Part shown: in pieces, positions 35,628 to 45,046 of the stretch
Layout: the number at the start of each line of letters is the position of its first letter
How positions within the stretch are numbered: the first letter of the stretch is position 1
NCBI GenBank assembly: GCA_014804675.1
Contig: JAAUZH010000004.1
Location: 188,390 to 252,389, forward strand
DNA length: 64,000 bases
Reading direction: 5' to 3'
Source: Lachnospiraceae bacterium
GTDB lineage: Bacteria > Bacillota > Clostridia > Lachnospirales > Lachnospiraceae
Notes under the pieces: model-generated
What the model saw: the letters and a program-made list of their open reading frames with translations, nothing else
What the model was told of the DNA's origin: nothing
The model's database searches: none
Made by a program: the position numbers and the translations under genes

Positions 35628-36890
35628 TTACAGCTGTTCCGGACAGGAAATCTTTCCTGTTACAGCACTGGCAGCCGCAACTGCAGGGCTTGCCAGATAA
35701 ATTTCACTGCTTATATGTCCCATGCGTCCTACAAAGTTACGATTGGTGGTGGAAACGCAGCGCTCCCCTTCTGCCAAAATGCCCATATACCCTCCAAGGC
35801 ATGGTCCACAGGTAGGCGTGCTTACTACGGCGCCTGCTTCAATAAATGTCTTTAAAAGCCCTTCTTCCATTGCCTGCATATATATTGCCTGGGTTGCCGG
35901 AATCACAATACAGCGCATTCCCTTTGCCACAGTACGTCCCTTTAACACATTTGCTGCGGTACGAAGGTCATCAATCCTGCCGTTCGTACAGGAACCGATT
36001 ACAACCTGGTCGATTTTAATTTCTTCTGTAATCTCATCAATCGTCTTTGTATTTTCCGGCAGATGTGGAAATGCAATGGTAGGTCTTAAGGCGCTTAAGT
36101 CAATAGTATATTCCTCGTCATAAACAGCATCCTCGTCTGCTTCATATATAGTATAGGACTTTTGGGAATGCTCCTTCATATAAGCTTCTGCTAATTCATC
36201 TACCGGGAAGATTCCATTTTTGCCTCCTGCTTCAATTGCCATGTTTGCAATGGTAAAGCGGTCGTCCATGGAAAGGCTTTTGATTCCTTCCCCTGTAAAT
36301 TCCATGGATTTATATAACGCACCGTCCACGCCAATCATTCCAATGATATGTAAGATCACATCTTTTCCGCTGACCCATTGTCCAGGCTTACCAATCAAGT
36401 TGAACTTTATAGCGCTTGGCACTTTGAACCAGGCTTTTCCGGTTGCCATGCCTGCCGCCATATCCGTACTTCCTACACCGGTGGAAAAAGCGCCTAATGC
36501 CCCATAAGTACATGTATGGGAATCCGCTCCGATAATCACATCTCCGGCTACTGTCAGTCCTTTTTCCGGAAGCAGGGCATGTTCAATTCCCATCTGTCCC
36601 ACTTCAAAATAATTGGTAATTTCATTTTTCTGAGCAAATTTCCTCACACACATACAATGCTCTGCAGATTTAATGTCTTTATTTGGAACGAAGTGGTCAG
36701 GAACCAAGGCAATCTTATCCTTATCAAACACACCTTCCACCTTCATTTTTTCCATTTCCTTAATCGCTACCGGGCTGGTAATATCATTGCCCAAAACCAA
36801 ATCCAGATTGGCCTCGATCAATTGTCCCGCTTCTACCTTTTCCAGCCCTGCATGTGCTGCCAGAATCTTCTGAGTCATCGTCATACCCAT
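35628..36890 (-). CDS. leuC: 3-isopropylmalate dehydratase large subunit
   Basis: 420 residues, the short LeuC type common in Clostridia and archaea. The aconitase signature residues are present: the HTC motif in [29 protein letters not shown], and the closing cysteine pair [13 protein letters not shown], which together ligate the 4Fe-4S cluster. It works with leuD. GGAGGAAG lies upstream of the ATG at 36890. A LysR gene starts divergently 170 bases away and probably regulates it through the palindrome at 36964. Confidence 0.95.
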   Translation of the reverse strand: MGMTMTQKILAAHAGLEKVEAGQLIEANLDLVLGNDITSPVAIKEMEKMKVEGVFDKDKIALVPDHFVPNKDIKSAEHCMCVRKFAQKNEITNYFEVGQMGIEHALLPEKGLTVAGDVIIGADSHTCTYGALGAFSTGVGSTDMAAGMATGKAWFKVPSAIKFNLIGKPGQWVSGKDVILHIIGMIGVDGALYKSMEFTGEGIKSLSMDDRFTIANMAIEAGGKNGIFPVDELAEAYMKEHSQKSYTIYEADEDAVYDEEYTIDLSALRPTIAFPHLPENTKTIDEITEEIKIDQVVIGSCTNGRIDDLRTAANVLKGRTVAKGMRCIVIPATQAIYMQAMEEGLLKTFIEAGAVVSTPTCGPCLGGYMGILAEGERCVSTTNRNFVGRMGHISSEIYLASPAVAAASAVTGKISCPEQL

Positions 36891-36963
36891 CTTTAAGCTT
36901 CCTCCTTTATTTTCACAATTGAGATTTCTATTTACCTGCTTTTTATGATAACATAGGAGCTGA

Positions 36964-36989
36964 TATAAATAAAATACATATTATTTATA
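36964..36989. promoter_or_regulatory. AT-rich palindrome in the leuC/LysR divergent control region
   Basis: TATAAATAA (36964-36972) and its complement TTATTTATA (36981-36989) form a perfect 9-bp inverted repeat with an 8-base centre, midway between leuC and the divergent LysR gene. This is the expected place for a LysR operator; the assignment is inference. Confidence 0.45.
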
Positions 36990-37059
36990 TTTACTATGAA
37001 TATCAGTTATGATAAAATAGCAAAAAGAATAATCCTCATAAAAAGAAAGGAGCACTTTT

Positions 37060-37956
37060 ATGGAAAACAATCTACATCTCTACTACATTTTTTATACAGT
37101 AGCTCTCCACAAAAACATATCCGGCGCCGCCAAGGAGCTGTTCATCAGCCAGCCCGCCATCTCCAAGGCAATTTCCAAGCTGGAGCAAAATTTAAATACA
37201 AGGCTGTTTACAAGAAGCTCCCGAGGCGTTACCCTGACTTTTGAAGGTGAGCTTTTATTTGAGCAGGTAAAAAAGGCATTTCTTTCTATTAAATACGGGG
37301 AACAACAGCTGAAAAAAGCCGCTGACCTTGGAGTATCCACTCTTTCCATAGGTGTCAGCACTACCCTATGCAAATATGTTCTGCTTCCCTATTTAAAGCA
37401 GTTCATAAAAGATAACCCTCACATTAAGATAAGCATTAACTGTCAGTCCTCCTTAGAGACCATAGCCGCTATTGAAAAGGGCACATTGGACATTGGCTTT
37501 GTAGGAATCCCTGCCAATCAGGAAAATCTGGTTTATATCCCCATTGCGGAAATCCAGGACACCTTTATTGCTACAAAGACCTATTTAAAAAACCTGAAGA
37601 TTCGTGAGGGGACGGATAAAAACCATTTATTTCAAAATGCCACCTTTATGATGCTGAATAAAGAAAATATGTCCAGAAAATTCATCGACAGCTATCTTTC
37701 CAAAAACCAAATCGAAATCGGAAATCTGATTGAAATTGATACAATGGACCTTTTAATAGAATTTGCCAAAATTGATTTAGGCATTGCCTGTGTCATCCGC
37801 AATTTTGTAGAAGAGGAATTACAACAGGAAACTTTGATGGAAATCCCTTTGAAGCACTCCATTTCCAAACGAAAGATTGGATTCGTTTATGAAGATTCCC
37901 AACATGTAACCGACAGCATGAAGCGATTTATTTCCTACTTTACTAAGCAGCCATAA
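37060..37956 (+). CDS. LysR-family regulator, probable controller of leuCD
   Basis: 298 residues. The N-terminal winged helix-turn-helix (residues 4-62, with NISGAAKELFISQPAISKAI and KLEQNLNTRLFTRSSRGVTL) is followed by the effector domain. It is transcribed away from leuC with an AT-rich palindrome between them, the classical LysR layout, so control of leuCD is likely but not proven. AAAGGAG lies upstream of the ATG at 37060. It ends at a strong terminator. Confidence 0.9.
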   Translation: MENNLHLYYIFYTVALHKNISGAAKELFISQPAISKAISKLEQNLNTRLFTRSSRGVTLTFEGELLFEQVKKAFLSIKYGEQQLKKAADLGVSTLSIGVSTTLCKYVLLPYLKQFIKDNPHIKISINCQSSLETIAAIEKGTLDIGFVGIPANQENLVYIPIAEIQDTFIATKTYLKNLKIREGTDKNHLFQNATFMMLNKENMSRKFIDSYLSKNQIEIGNLIEIDTMDLLIEFAKIDLGIACVIRNFVEEELQQETLMEIPLKHSISKRKIGFVYEDSQHVTDSMKRFISYFTKQP

Positions 37957-37970
37957 AGTAAAACACATAA

Positions 37971-37992
37971 GCTCCGGGAAGTTTCCCGGAGC
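37971..37992. terminator. Terminator after the LysR gene
   Basis: GCTCCGGGAA (37971-37980), a two-base loop, and its complement (37983-37992), located between converging genes. Confidence 0.8.
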
Positions 37993-37998
37993 CATCCT

Positions 37999-39282
37999 TT
38001 AATCTTTTCTATGAAAATATTGTTCCCAATTCTCTATAACCTCTTCGGCTGTTTCCCTTGTACATTTTAACAGCTGGCACAAAGTATCAACAGCAGAATC
38101 CTTCAAACCTATTACCAAATATTTGTCTACTAAATCCAAATCTGATTTCTGACATACTATTCCATTTATTGTAACAGTATCTCCCATAGGCTCCGGAACT
38201 GTGGGATATGCCTGTGCGGCCCCCATTCCCTTATTTCCTATCACGTTCATATCGTAATAGGAACTTTCCATAAGATAACCATTCCCTTGCCCGCTTTGAC
38301 TGAAATCACCGTTCTCAGCATTCATCCCGTTTCCATTTGCCAGATGGCCGCTTCCATAAATTCCGCCTGTGGGACTGCCAGCCTGTGGGACTTCAATAGG
38401 TTCATTGGAAAAAGCATCCTGATAACCATATCCCATCATATTACCATAACCATTATAAGGAGTTGACACCCTTTGAGCCATTTCCTGCCTTTGTACATCG
38501 AGATAATTTTCCACAGAAAGTACACCGATTATCGTATAAACAAAGGCTAATATCAAATATATAAGCTGTGCAATCGAATCCGGTATGAAAGTCAAATATA
38601 CTTTAAAAACAAGATCGACAATCCTAATTGCAGTATAAGAATAAATACCGATACGATAAACCTGCCCTGCAGATAATCCTTTTTTTAATATAGCAGAAAA
38701 AATCATTGCAAGTAATGCTAAAAGCAGAGATGCGATAAAATGAATTATTGTAAGGAAAGGAAATATCAAAAACGGAAATATGACAAATGACACTCTGATA
38801 TATCGGATACACATATCCAAAAGTCCATCTCTTGTATAACGCTTTCCTTTAAAGTCTGAAAAACTTATATCCCTTAATTGATTATCATCATAAATCAGGA
38901 GATTGCTCTTACTAATCAATATCACTCCATGATACCCTTTTGTATCCAGCATATACTCCAAATCACTTAATTCAAATTTTTCAATTTCCGAATCCGCACA
39001 AAGAAAGTAATCCTTAGTGGCAAAATTATAAGGCTCTTCTAAATGCAGTTCCCCATTATCCAGATAGAAATCCGGTATTTCTTCCATCACCATTTCTTTA
39101 GCTCTGCCCAAATCTAACGTTATAAACACTGAACCTATCCAGATAATTACATAAAAAAGAGAAAACAAACATACAAATCCTATCATACGGCCGGTTCCCA
39201 CCAGGGCAAGCCTGTCATACTGATCCGGTCTGAATAATGCGATCCACAACTGTTTAAAAAAGTTTAACCGTTCTCTTCTCAT
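37999..39282 (-). CDS. DUF1189-type membrane protein with a low-complexity tail region
   Basis: 427 residues. Near the N-terminus FKQLWIALFRPDQYDRLALV is followed by a first span (about residues 30-52), then an extracytoplasmic domain of about 110 residues, and three to four further spans (about 165-260). From about 265 to 375 the chain is Gly/Asn/Tyr/Met-rich and probably disordered. The last 50 residues form a small acidic helical domain (DLVDKYLVIGLKDSAVDTLC). It is recognised as DUF1189-like from the first part; function unknown. The gene stands alone between two terminator-like sites. Confidence 0.6.
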   Translation of the reverse strand: MRRERLNFFKQLWIALFRPDQYDRLALVGTGRMIGFVCLFSLFYVIIWIGSVFITLDLGRAKEMVMEEIPDFYLDNGELHLEEPYNFATKDYFLCADSEIEKFELSDLEYMLDTKGYHGVILISKSNLLIYDDNQLRDISFSDFKGKRYTRDGLLDMCIRYIRVSFVIFPFLIFPFLTIIHFIASLLLALLAMIFSAILKKGLSAGQVYRIGIYSYTAIRIVDLVFKVYLTFIPDSIAQLIYLILAFVYTIIGVLSVENYLDVQRQEMAQRVSTPYNGYGNMMGYGYQDAFSNEPIEVPQAGSPTGGIYGSGHLANGNGMNAENGDFSQSGQGNGYLMESSYYDMNVIGNKGMGAAQAYPTVPEPMGDTVTINGIVCQKSDLDLVDKYLVIGLKDSAVDTLCQLLKCTRETAEEVIENWEQYFHRKD

Positions 39283-39390
39283 CGTAATAAAACCCCCGTT
39301 CTTTTGTATGGATTGGAAGCCATATTCACTCCAATTATATAATTCAATATACTATAACAAAAAAACGAGGGTACGTCAACAAAAAAAATA

Positions 39391-40935
39391 TTAAGTTTCC
39401 AAAAGAGCTTCCAACTCTAATACCATGGAATTCAATTCATCCACCTGCTGGGTCAAAACTCCTATTTCTTCCGTATTGCTTTGAACCATCTGAGTAATGT
39501 TGCTGAACTCTTCATTTTCACTGTGAATCCGCTCCGCAATGTCTTCATTTACCGATACCGTTCTCACAATCACATCCCCCTGCTGCTTTTGCAGGGAATC
39601 TACAGATGCTATGGCTTCTGTGGACTTCTTTAATAATTCCATCATGCTGCGGATTCCTTTTACCGTTTCTGACAGCACATTGCTCTGATGTATCATCTGC
39701 TTGGCATTTTCATTCATGAATTCTGCCACTTCAGAAGTTCCAGACTGAACTCTGTTTACCACCTCATCTACCTTTAATAAGGATTCCCTCGTATTATTAG
39801 CCAGATTTCCTACTTCCTGCGCTACTACTGCAAATCCTTTTCCTGCCTCACCTGCTCTTGCCGCTTCTATAGAAGCATTCAGCGCAAGAAGATTCGTGGA
39901 TTCTGCAATTTCACTTATAATATTTAAGGTTTGTCCAATTTCGTCTGTTTCCATCAAAAGCTTTTCGGTCACTTCCATTGTCTTCTTGGTGGATTCATCT
40001 ACGGTTTCGCTAATACTCAACAAGTGATTCAATGCTTTTTCATTTGAAATCGAAATCTCAGACAGATCTTTGGAAATCTGATCCGCAAGCTGCATCTTTT
40101 CTGCCATGTCCCTGCCCACACGCTCCAAATCCGTAAGGTTTTCGCTGCTTTCATTTGATTTTTCCAGCATGGCGCTGTTACTATGTAATAAGCTCTCACT
40201 AATAGCGGATAACTCTTCCGTGGAGGCGCTTTCATTTTCAGCAGTGGCAAGCAATGCCTGACTGGCATCTCCCAAGGACTTGGTCAGCTCTGTAACCTTT
40301 TTCAACACCTGGGCCACCCGGTTGCTGTTCTTTTCCACTTCGACTTTTTTAGCATTTACCAAAAAATGAGATACAAAATAATTTAACAGCAAAAGTCCCA
40401 GCATCGTTAAAAAGATAACAGCAATACGCATCAATATTTCCTGAAGCATAATGGATTTGTCCGGCATATTATATGCCGGCCTGATAAACCAGGATGCGAT
40501 AGTGGATATGCTAAGACCGCTAATAACAAATACACTAAGCTTAAAATCCAGAAAGAAGGATATTAGAACTACAAAATAATAAGCAACATACCAGAATTCT
40601 CCGGTAGGAACTAAAATAGTAAACCCAAAATAATTGACAAAAACTGCAATGGCAACTAAAAGTTTCACCCTGCCATAGCTTTTAAAATTCAATCTTCCAG
40701 TTTCTTTATCCACAATACTGCGGTATTGCAGAAATAGGATGATTTCCTCCGGCAGTGCAATGCACACAAAGAAAATAAAGGCATGAATCCATTTCATACT
40801 TTCAAAGCACCCCAAAAACTTAAATGCCGGAAAACCAATAGACCCAACCGCAATGCTCAACATTACCACTATCGTAACAAGCCTGCTTGTTTTTACGTAA
40901 TATTCTTCAATTACACTCATCTTTTCAGTTTCCAT
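39391..40935 (-). CDS. Methyl-accepting chemotaxis protein with an integral membrane sensor
   Basis: 514 residues from the ATG at 40935 (GGAGGG upstream). The N-terminal 190 residues hold about six membrane spans and no large external sensor domain. The C-terminal half is a chemoreceptor signalling coiled coil, with the tip [20 protein letters not shown] that binds CheA and CheW. It probably senses within or near the membrane. It resembles the receptor at 50099 in layout. No che kinase genes are in the window. Confidence 0.88.
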   Translation of the reverse strand: METEKMSVIEEYYVKTSRLVTIVVMLSIAVGSIGFPAFKFLGCFESMKWIHAFIFFVCIALPEEIILFLQYRSIVDKETGRLNFKSYGRVKLLVAIAVFVNYFGFTILVPTGEFWYVAYYFVVLISFFLDFKLSVFVISGLSISTIASWFIRPAYNMPDKSIMLQEILMRIAVIFLTMLGLLLLNYFVSHFLVNAKKVEVEKNSNRVAQVLKKVTELTKSLGDASQALLATAENESASTEELSAISESLLHSNSAMLEKSNESSENLTDLERVGRDMAEKMQLADQISKDLSEISISNEKALNHLLSISETVDESTKKTMEVTEKLLMETDEIGQTLNIISEIAESTNLLALNASIEAARAGEAGKGFAVVAQEVGNLANNTRESLLKVDEVVNRVQSGTSEVAEFMNENAKQMIHQSNVLSETVKGIRSMMELLKKSTEAIASVDSLQKQQGDVIVRTVSVNEDIAERIHSENEEFSNITQMVQSNTEEIGVLTQQVDELNSMVLELEALLET

Positions 40936-41124
40936 GAAAGCTTCCCTCCGTCTTATAATAATTTTACTTCTCATTTAATCCGTTTTTTGAAAAAACTAAA
41001 TTATACTTATTATACAAGCTAAGTTAGGAATTATCAACAATATTTTTTTTAATTTTTCTATTTTTGCTTTCATTTTGCACAAAGTTCATTTGGGGACTGT
41101 AATAGAAATAGAAATCTTGCACAA

Positions 41125-41164
41125 AAAAGCTGCGGCATACTATTTTTTATGCCACAGCTTTTCA
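41125..41164. terminator. Terminator after ilvC
   Basis: AAAAGCTG-C-GGCATA (41125-41139) pairs with TATGCC-A-CAGCTTTT (41148-41162) with one internal mismatch, 30 bases beyond the ilvC stop. Confidence 0.75.
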
Positions 41165-41190
41165 AAAAACAACCAGCTCTATCCATTATA

Positions 41191-42240
<1,050 letters not shown>

Positions 42241-42276
42241 TTATTGAAAGTTAGTATTCGCTAACTAATCATACAC

Positions 42277-42774
42277 TTATAAATAAGTAACGTTTTCAAT
42301 TCCCCTGCCAAGACCTGCAATTCCGGTTCTTGCCAGCTCTAAGATTTCATAGCCGTCTAACAAACCGATAAACGCATCTATTTTATCCTGATCTCCAATA
42401 AGCTCAATAATCAGGCTTTCCTTGGAAACATCAATAATATTGGCACGGAAAATATCCGCTACCGCAATAATGGCTTGACGCTGCATAGGATCTGCCTTTA
42501 CCTTAATCAGGCAAAGCTCCCGGTATACGCTTTCTCCCGGCTTAAGTTCCTTAATGTCACGAATGTCCACCAGCTTGCCAACCTGCTTTTCAATCTGGTC
42601 TAAAATCTCATCATTGCCGCTTGTGACAATGGTAATCCTGGTAAACTTGGGATCGGCTGTAACTCCTGCGGTAATGCTTTCAATATTGTAGCCCCTTCTG
42701 CTGAACAGTCCGGATATACGGCTTAATACTCCGGGCGTATTGTCCACTAAGAGCTGAAATACTTTTTTCTGCAT
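42277..42774 (-). CDS. ilvN: Acetolactate synthase small subunit (canonical)
   Basis: 165 residues, the normal length. An N-terminal ACT domain (FQLLVDNTPGVLSRISGLFS, then RRGYNIESITAGVT) that binds valine is followed by the C-terminal activating domain (ARTGIAGLGRGIENV). It regulates and activates IlvB. It forms an operon with ilvC from its own promoter, while a second, divergent small-subunit-like gene is directly upstream. Two different small subunits could give two forms of the enzyme with different feedback. Confidence 0.93.
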   Translation of the reverse strand: MQKKVFQLLVDNTPGVLSRISGLFSRRGYNIESITAGVTADPKFTRITIVTSGNDEILDQIEKQVGKLVDIRDIKELKPGESVYRELCLIKVKADPMQRQAIIAVADIFRANIIDVSKESLIIELIGDQDKIDAFIGLLDGYEILELARTGIAGLGRGIENVTYL

Positions 42775-42805
42775 AATACTGACCTCTTTCCTCTCGGTTC
42801 TTTCT

Positions 42806-42835
42806 ATTCTAACAGTAGATAAGTACCCTTGTCAA
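42806..42835 (-). promoter_or_regulatory. Promoter of ilvN-ilvC
   Basis: On the minus strand TTGACA (42830-42835), an 18-base spacer, and TAGAAT (42806-42811), about 30 bases before the ilvN start. It gives ilvN-ilvC a promoter separate from the ilvB unit. Confidence 0.65.
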
Positions 42836-42889
42836 TGTATGAAAACCACTCATGTTTTCTATAACCAATAGTTATGAAAAGGGCTCTTA

Positions 42890-43381
42890 TTATTCTTTTT
42901 CATTTTCAGAGCACTTAGGAAGCGCCAGGGTTCCTGTTCTGGCAACCTCTACAATGCTCACAGATTTGAACATGGTAAGTAGCAGCTTGATCCGGTCCGG
43001 GGTGTCACAAATCTGGATCATCATAAAGGATTTGGACATATCTACGATTTCCGCTTTCATGATATCGCAGATTTCCACAATGTCCCTGCGGTTGCTTTTG
43101 TTGTATTTTACCTTCATGAGCATCAGCTCCCTGGATATGCTGTGAGGCTCGTCAAAGGTCTTCACCTTGATAATATCCAGCTTTTTATTCAACTGTTTTT
43201 CAATCTGCTCCAGGGTCCTTTGATTGCCGCTTGAAACAATAGTCATACAGGAAACGCTGTTATCATCCGTTTCCCCCACGGCAAGGGAATCAATATTAAA
43301 ACATCTTCTGGAAAAAAGACCGGCTACCTTGCATAATACACCGGAACGGTTTTCTACTAATACGGAATATATTTTTTTCAT
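42890..43381 (-). CDS. Second acetolactate-synthase small-subunit-like ACT protein
   Basis: 163 residues. The ACT domain SVLVENRSGVLCKVAGLFSR is clearly IlvN-like, and the order SRRCFNIDSLAVGETDDNS follows the canonical one, but the sequence is well diverged from the copy at 42277. The C-terminal part keeps SIVEVARTGTLALPKCSENE. It lies 9 bases after ilvB, so it is likely the cognate partner of that large subunit. Whether it still binds valine cannot be judged from sequence. Confidence 0.8.
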   Translation of the reverse strand: MKKIYSVLVENRSGVLCKVAGLFSRRCFNIDSLAVGETDDNSVSCMTIVSSGNQRTLEQIEKQLNKKLDIIKVKTFDEPHSISRELMLMKVKYNKSNRRDIVEICDIMKAEIVDMSKSFMMIQICDTPDRIKLLLTMFKSVSIVEVARTGTLALPKCSENEKE

Positions 43382-43390
43382 CTTACACCT

Positions 43391-45007
43391 CTATTTTACT
43401 AAATCCATTGGATCGATTAAGCACTCCATCAGTACGCATCCATCATAGGATAAGAACTTATCCACTGCTTCCTCTGCTTCTTCCATGTTATGCACTCTGA
43501 TGAACGGCATTTCATAAGCTTTGGCAATATGCTCTAAATCCGGGCTTCCGGATAAATCCACTACGGAATAATTATCTGCATAAGTATAATGCTGATACTC
43601 CCTGACCATTCCCAAATAAGAGTTCTTCAGCACGATTACCTTTGCATGGATGCCATGCTGCTTCATGGTGGCAAATTCCATCATGGACATTTGGAAAGAC
43701 CCGTCACCGCATACAGCAATGACCTGTTTTTCCTTCCTTGCATATTTGGCGCCCATTGCTGCCGGAATAGAATAGCCCATGGTTCCCATGCCGCCGGAGG
43801 TCAAAAACCTTCCAGACTTTACTACATGATAACCGCAGGACCAGATTTGATTTTGTCCCACATCTGCCACATAAATGCCGTCATCTTCCATCTTTTCGGA
43901 AAGCATGGTAATGAACCGGGCTGGATCTACATATTCCGGCTTTGGATTTCTCTTTGGCTCCATAGTTTCCTTATAGCCCTTTAAGGTTTCAATCCATTCC
44001 CTGTAATTTCCTTCAATTTCATACTTGGCAAAATCAAAGAAAATGTGCTTTATATCTCCTACAATAGGAATATGGGGACCTACATTTTTTCCGATTTCTG
44101 CCGGGTCCACGTCAATATGTACCAATATTTTATTATTGGTAATTAAATCCGGCTGGCTTACTGCCCGGTCCGCAACTCTTGCACCAATCATAATCAGCAG
44201 ATCGGATTCATTCATGGCACGGTTGGCATAGGGCTTTCCATTATTTCCCACCATGCCGAAATACATCGGGTGCTTCGTAGGCATGGCGCCGATTCCCATC
44301 ATAGTAGAGACTACCGGAATCTGATACCTTGAGACGAATTCACGAAGCTCCTTTTCCGCATCCGATAAAAGCACGCCTCCTCCAACACAGATAATGGGCC
44401 GTTTTGCCTTATGAAGTGCTGCAACTACCTTTGATATCTGAACAGCATGACCCTTTACAGTGGGCTTATAGGTTCTTAAATTTACATCAGAAGGATATTT
44501 GAACTTATTGACAGGCGCATTTTGCACATCAATCGGCACATCAATGAGAACCGGTCCCTTTCTGCCTGTACTGGCAATGTAAAATGCTTCCTTGAACACT
44601 CTCGGAATATCCTCCGGATTTTTTACAAGATAGCTGTATTTTACAAAAGACTCCACCGCCCCGGTAATATCCGCTTCCTGAAACACATCGCTTCCTAATA
44701 ATTCGCTGTTTACTTGTCCGGTAATGCATACAAGGGGAATGCTGTCTGCAAAGGCCGTGGCAATTCCCGTAATCAGATTGGTGGCGCCCGGACCTGAGGT
44801 CACCGCACAGACTCCCACCTTGCCCGTTACTCTTGCCACACCGCTTGCTGCATGTGCCGCATTTTGTTCCGTACGTACTAAAATACTTTCTATTTCCGAG
44901 CCAAGCAGGCTGTTGTAAAAGGGACAGATGGCAACGCCTGGATAGCCAAATACTGCCTGCACTCCTTCTTCTTCTAAACACTTTATCATGGCATCTGCGC
45001 CTATCAT
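43391..45007 (-). CDS. ilvB: Acetolactate synthase large subunit
   Basis: 538 residues from the ATG at 45007, which has AAAGGAAG upstream; an ATG at 45034 would add nine residues. It is a thiamin-diphosphate enzyme making acetolactate and acetohydroxybutyrate for valine, leucine and isoleucine. Motifs: VFGYPGVAICPFYN, the catalytic Glu in VRTEQNAAHAA, TSGPGATNLITG, and the ThDP motif VCGDGSFQMSMMEFAT...LKNSYLG. FAD-binding signs (GIGAMPTKHPMYFGM) mark the biosynthetic type. It lies about 40 bases after the methionine synthase gene. Confidence 0.95.
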   Translation of the reverse strand: MIGADAMIKCLEEEGVQAVFGYPGVAICPFYNSLLGSEIESILVRTEQNAAHAASGVARVTGKVGVCAVTSGPGATNLITGIATAFADSIPLVCITGQVNSELLGSDVFQEADITGAVESFVKYSYLVKNPEDIPRVFKEAFYIASTGRKGPVLIDVPIDVQNAPVNKFKYPSDVNLRTYKPTVKGHAVQISKVVAALHKAKRPIICVGGGVLLSDAEKELREFVSRYQIPVVSTMMGIGAMPTKHPMYFGMVGNNGKPYANRAMNESDLLIMIGARVADRAVSQPDLITNNKILVHIDVDPAEIGKNVGPHIPIVGDIKHIFFDFAKYEIEGNYREWIETLKGYKETMEPKRNPKPEYVDPARFITMLSEKMEDDGIYVADVGQNQIWSCGYHVVKSGRFLTSGGMGTMGYSIPAAMGAKYARKEKQVIAVCGDGSFQMSMMEFATMKQHGIHAKVIVLKNSYLGMVREYQHYTYADNYSVVDLSGSPDLEHIAKAYEMPFIRVHNMEEAEEAVDKFLSYDGCVLMECLIDPMDLVK

Positions 45008-45046
45008 AATTTCAACTTCCTTTCCTTTTCCCATATGATTTTGTTA

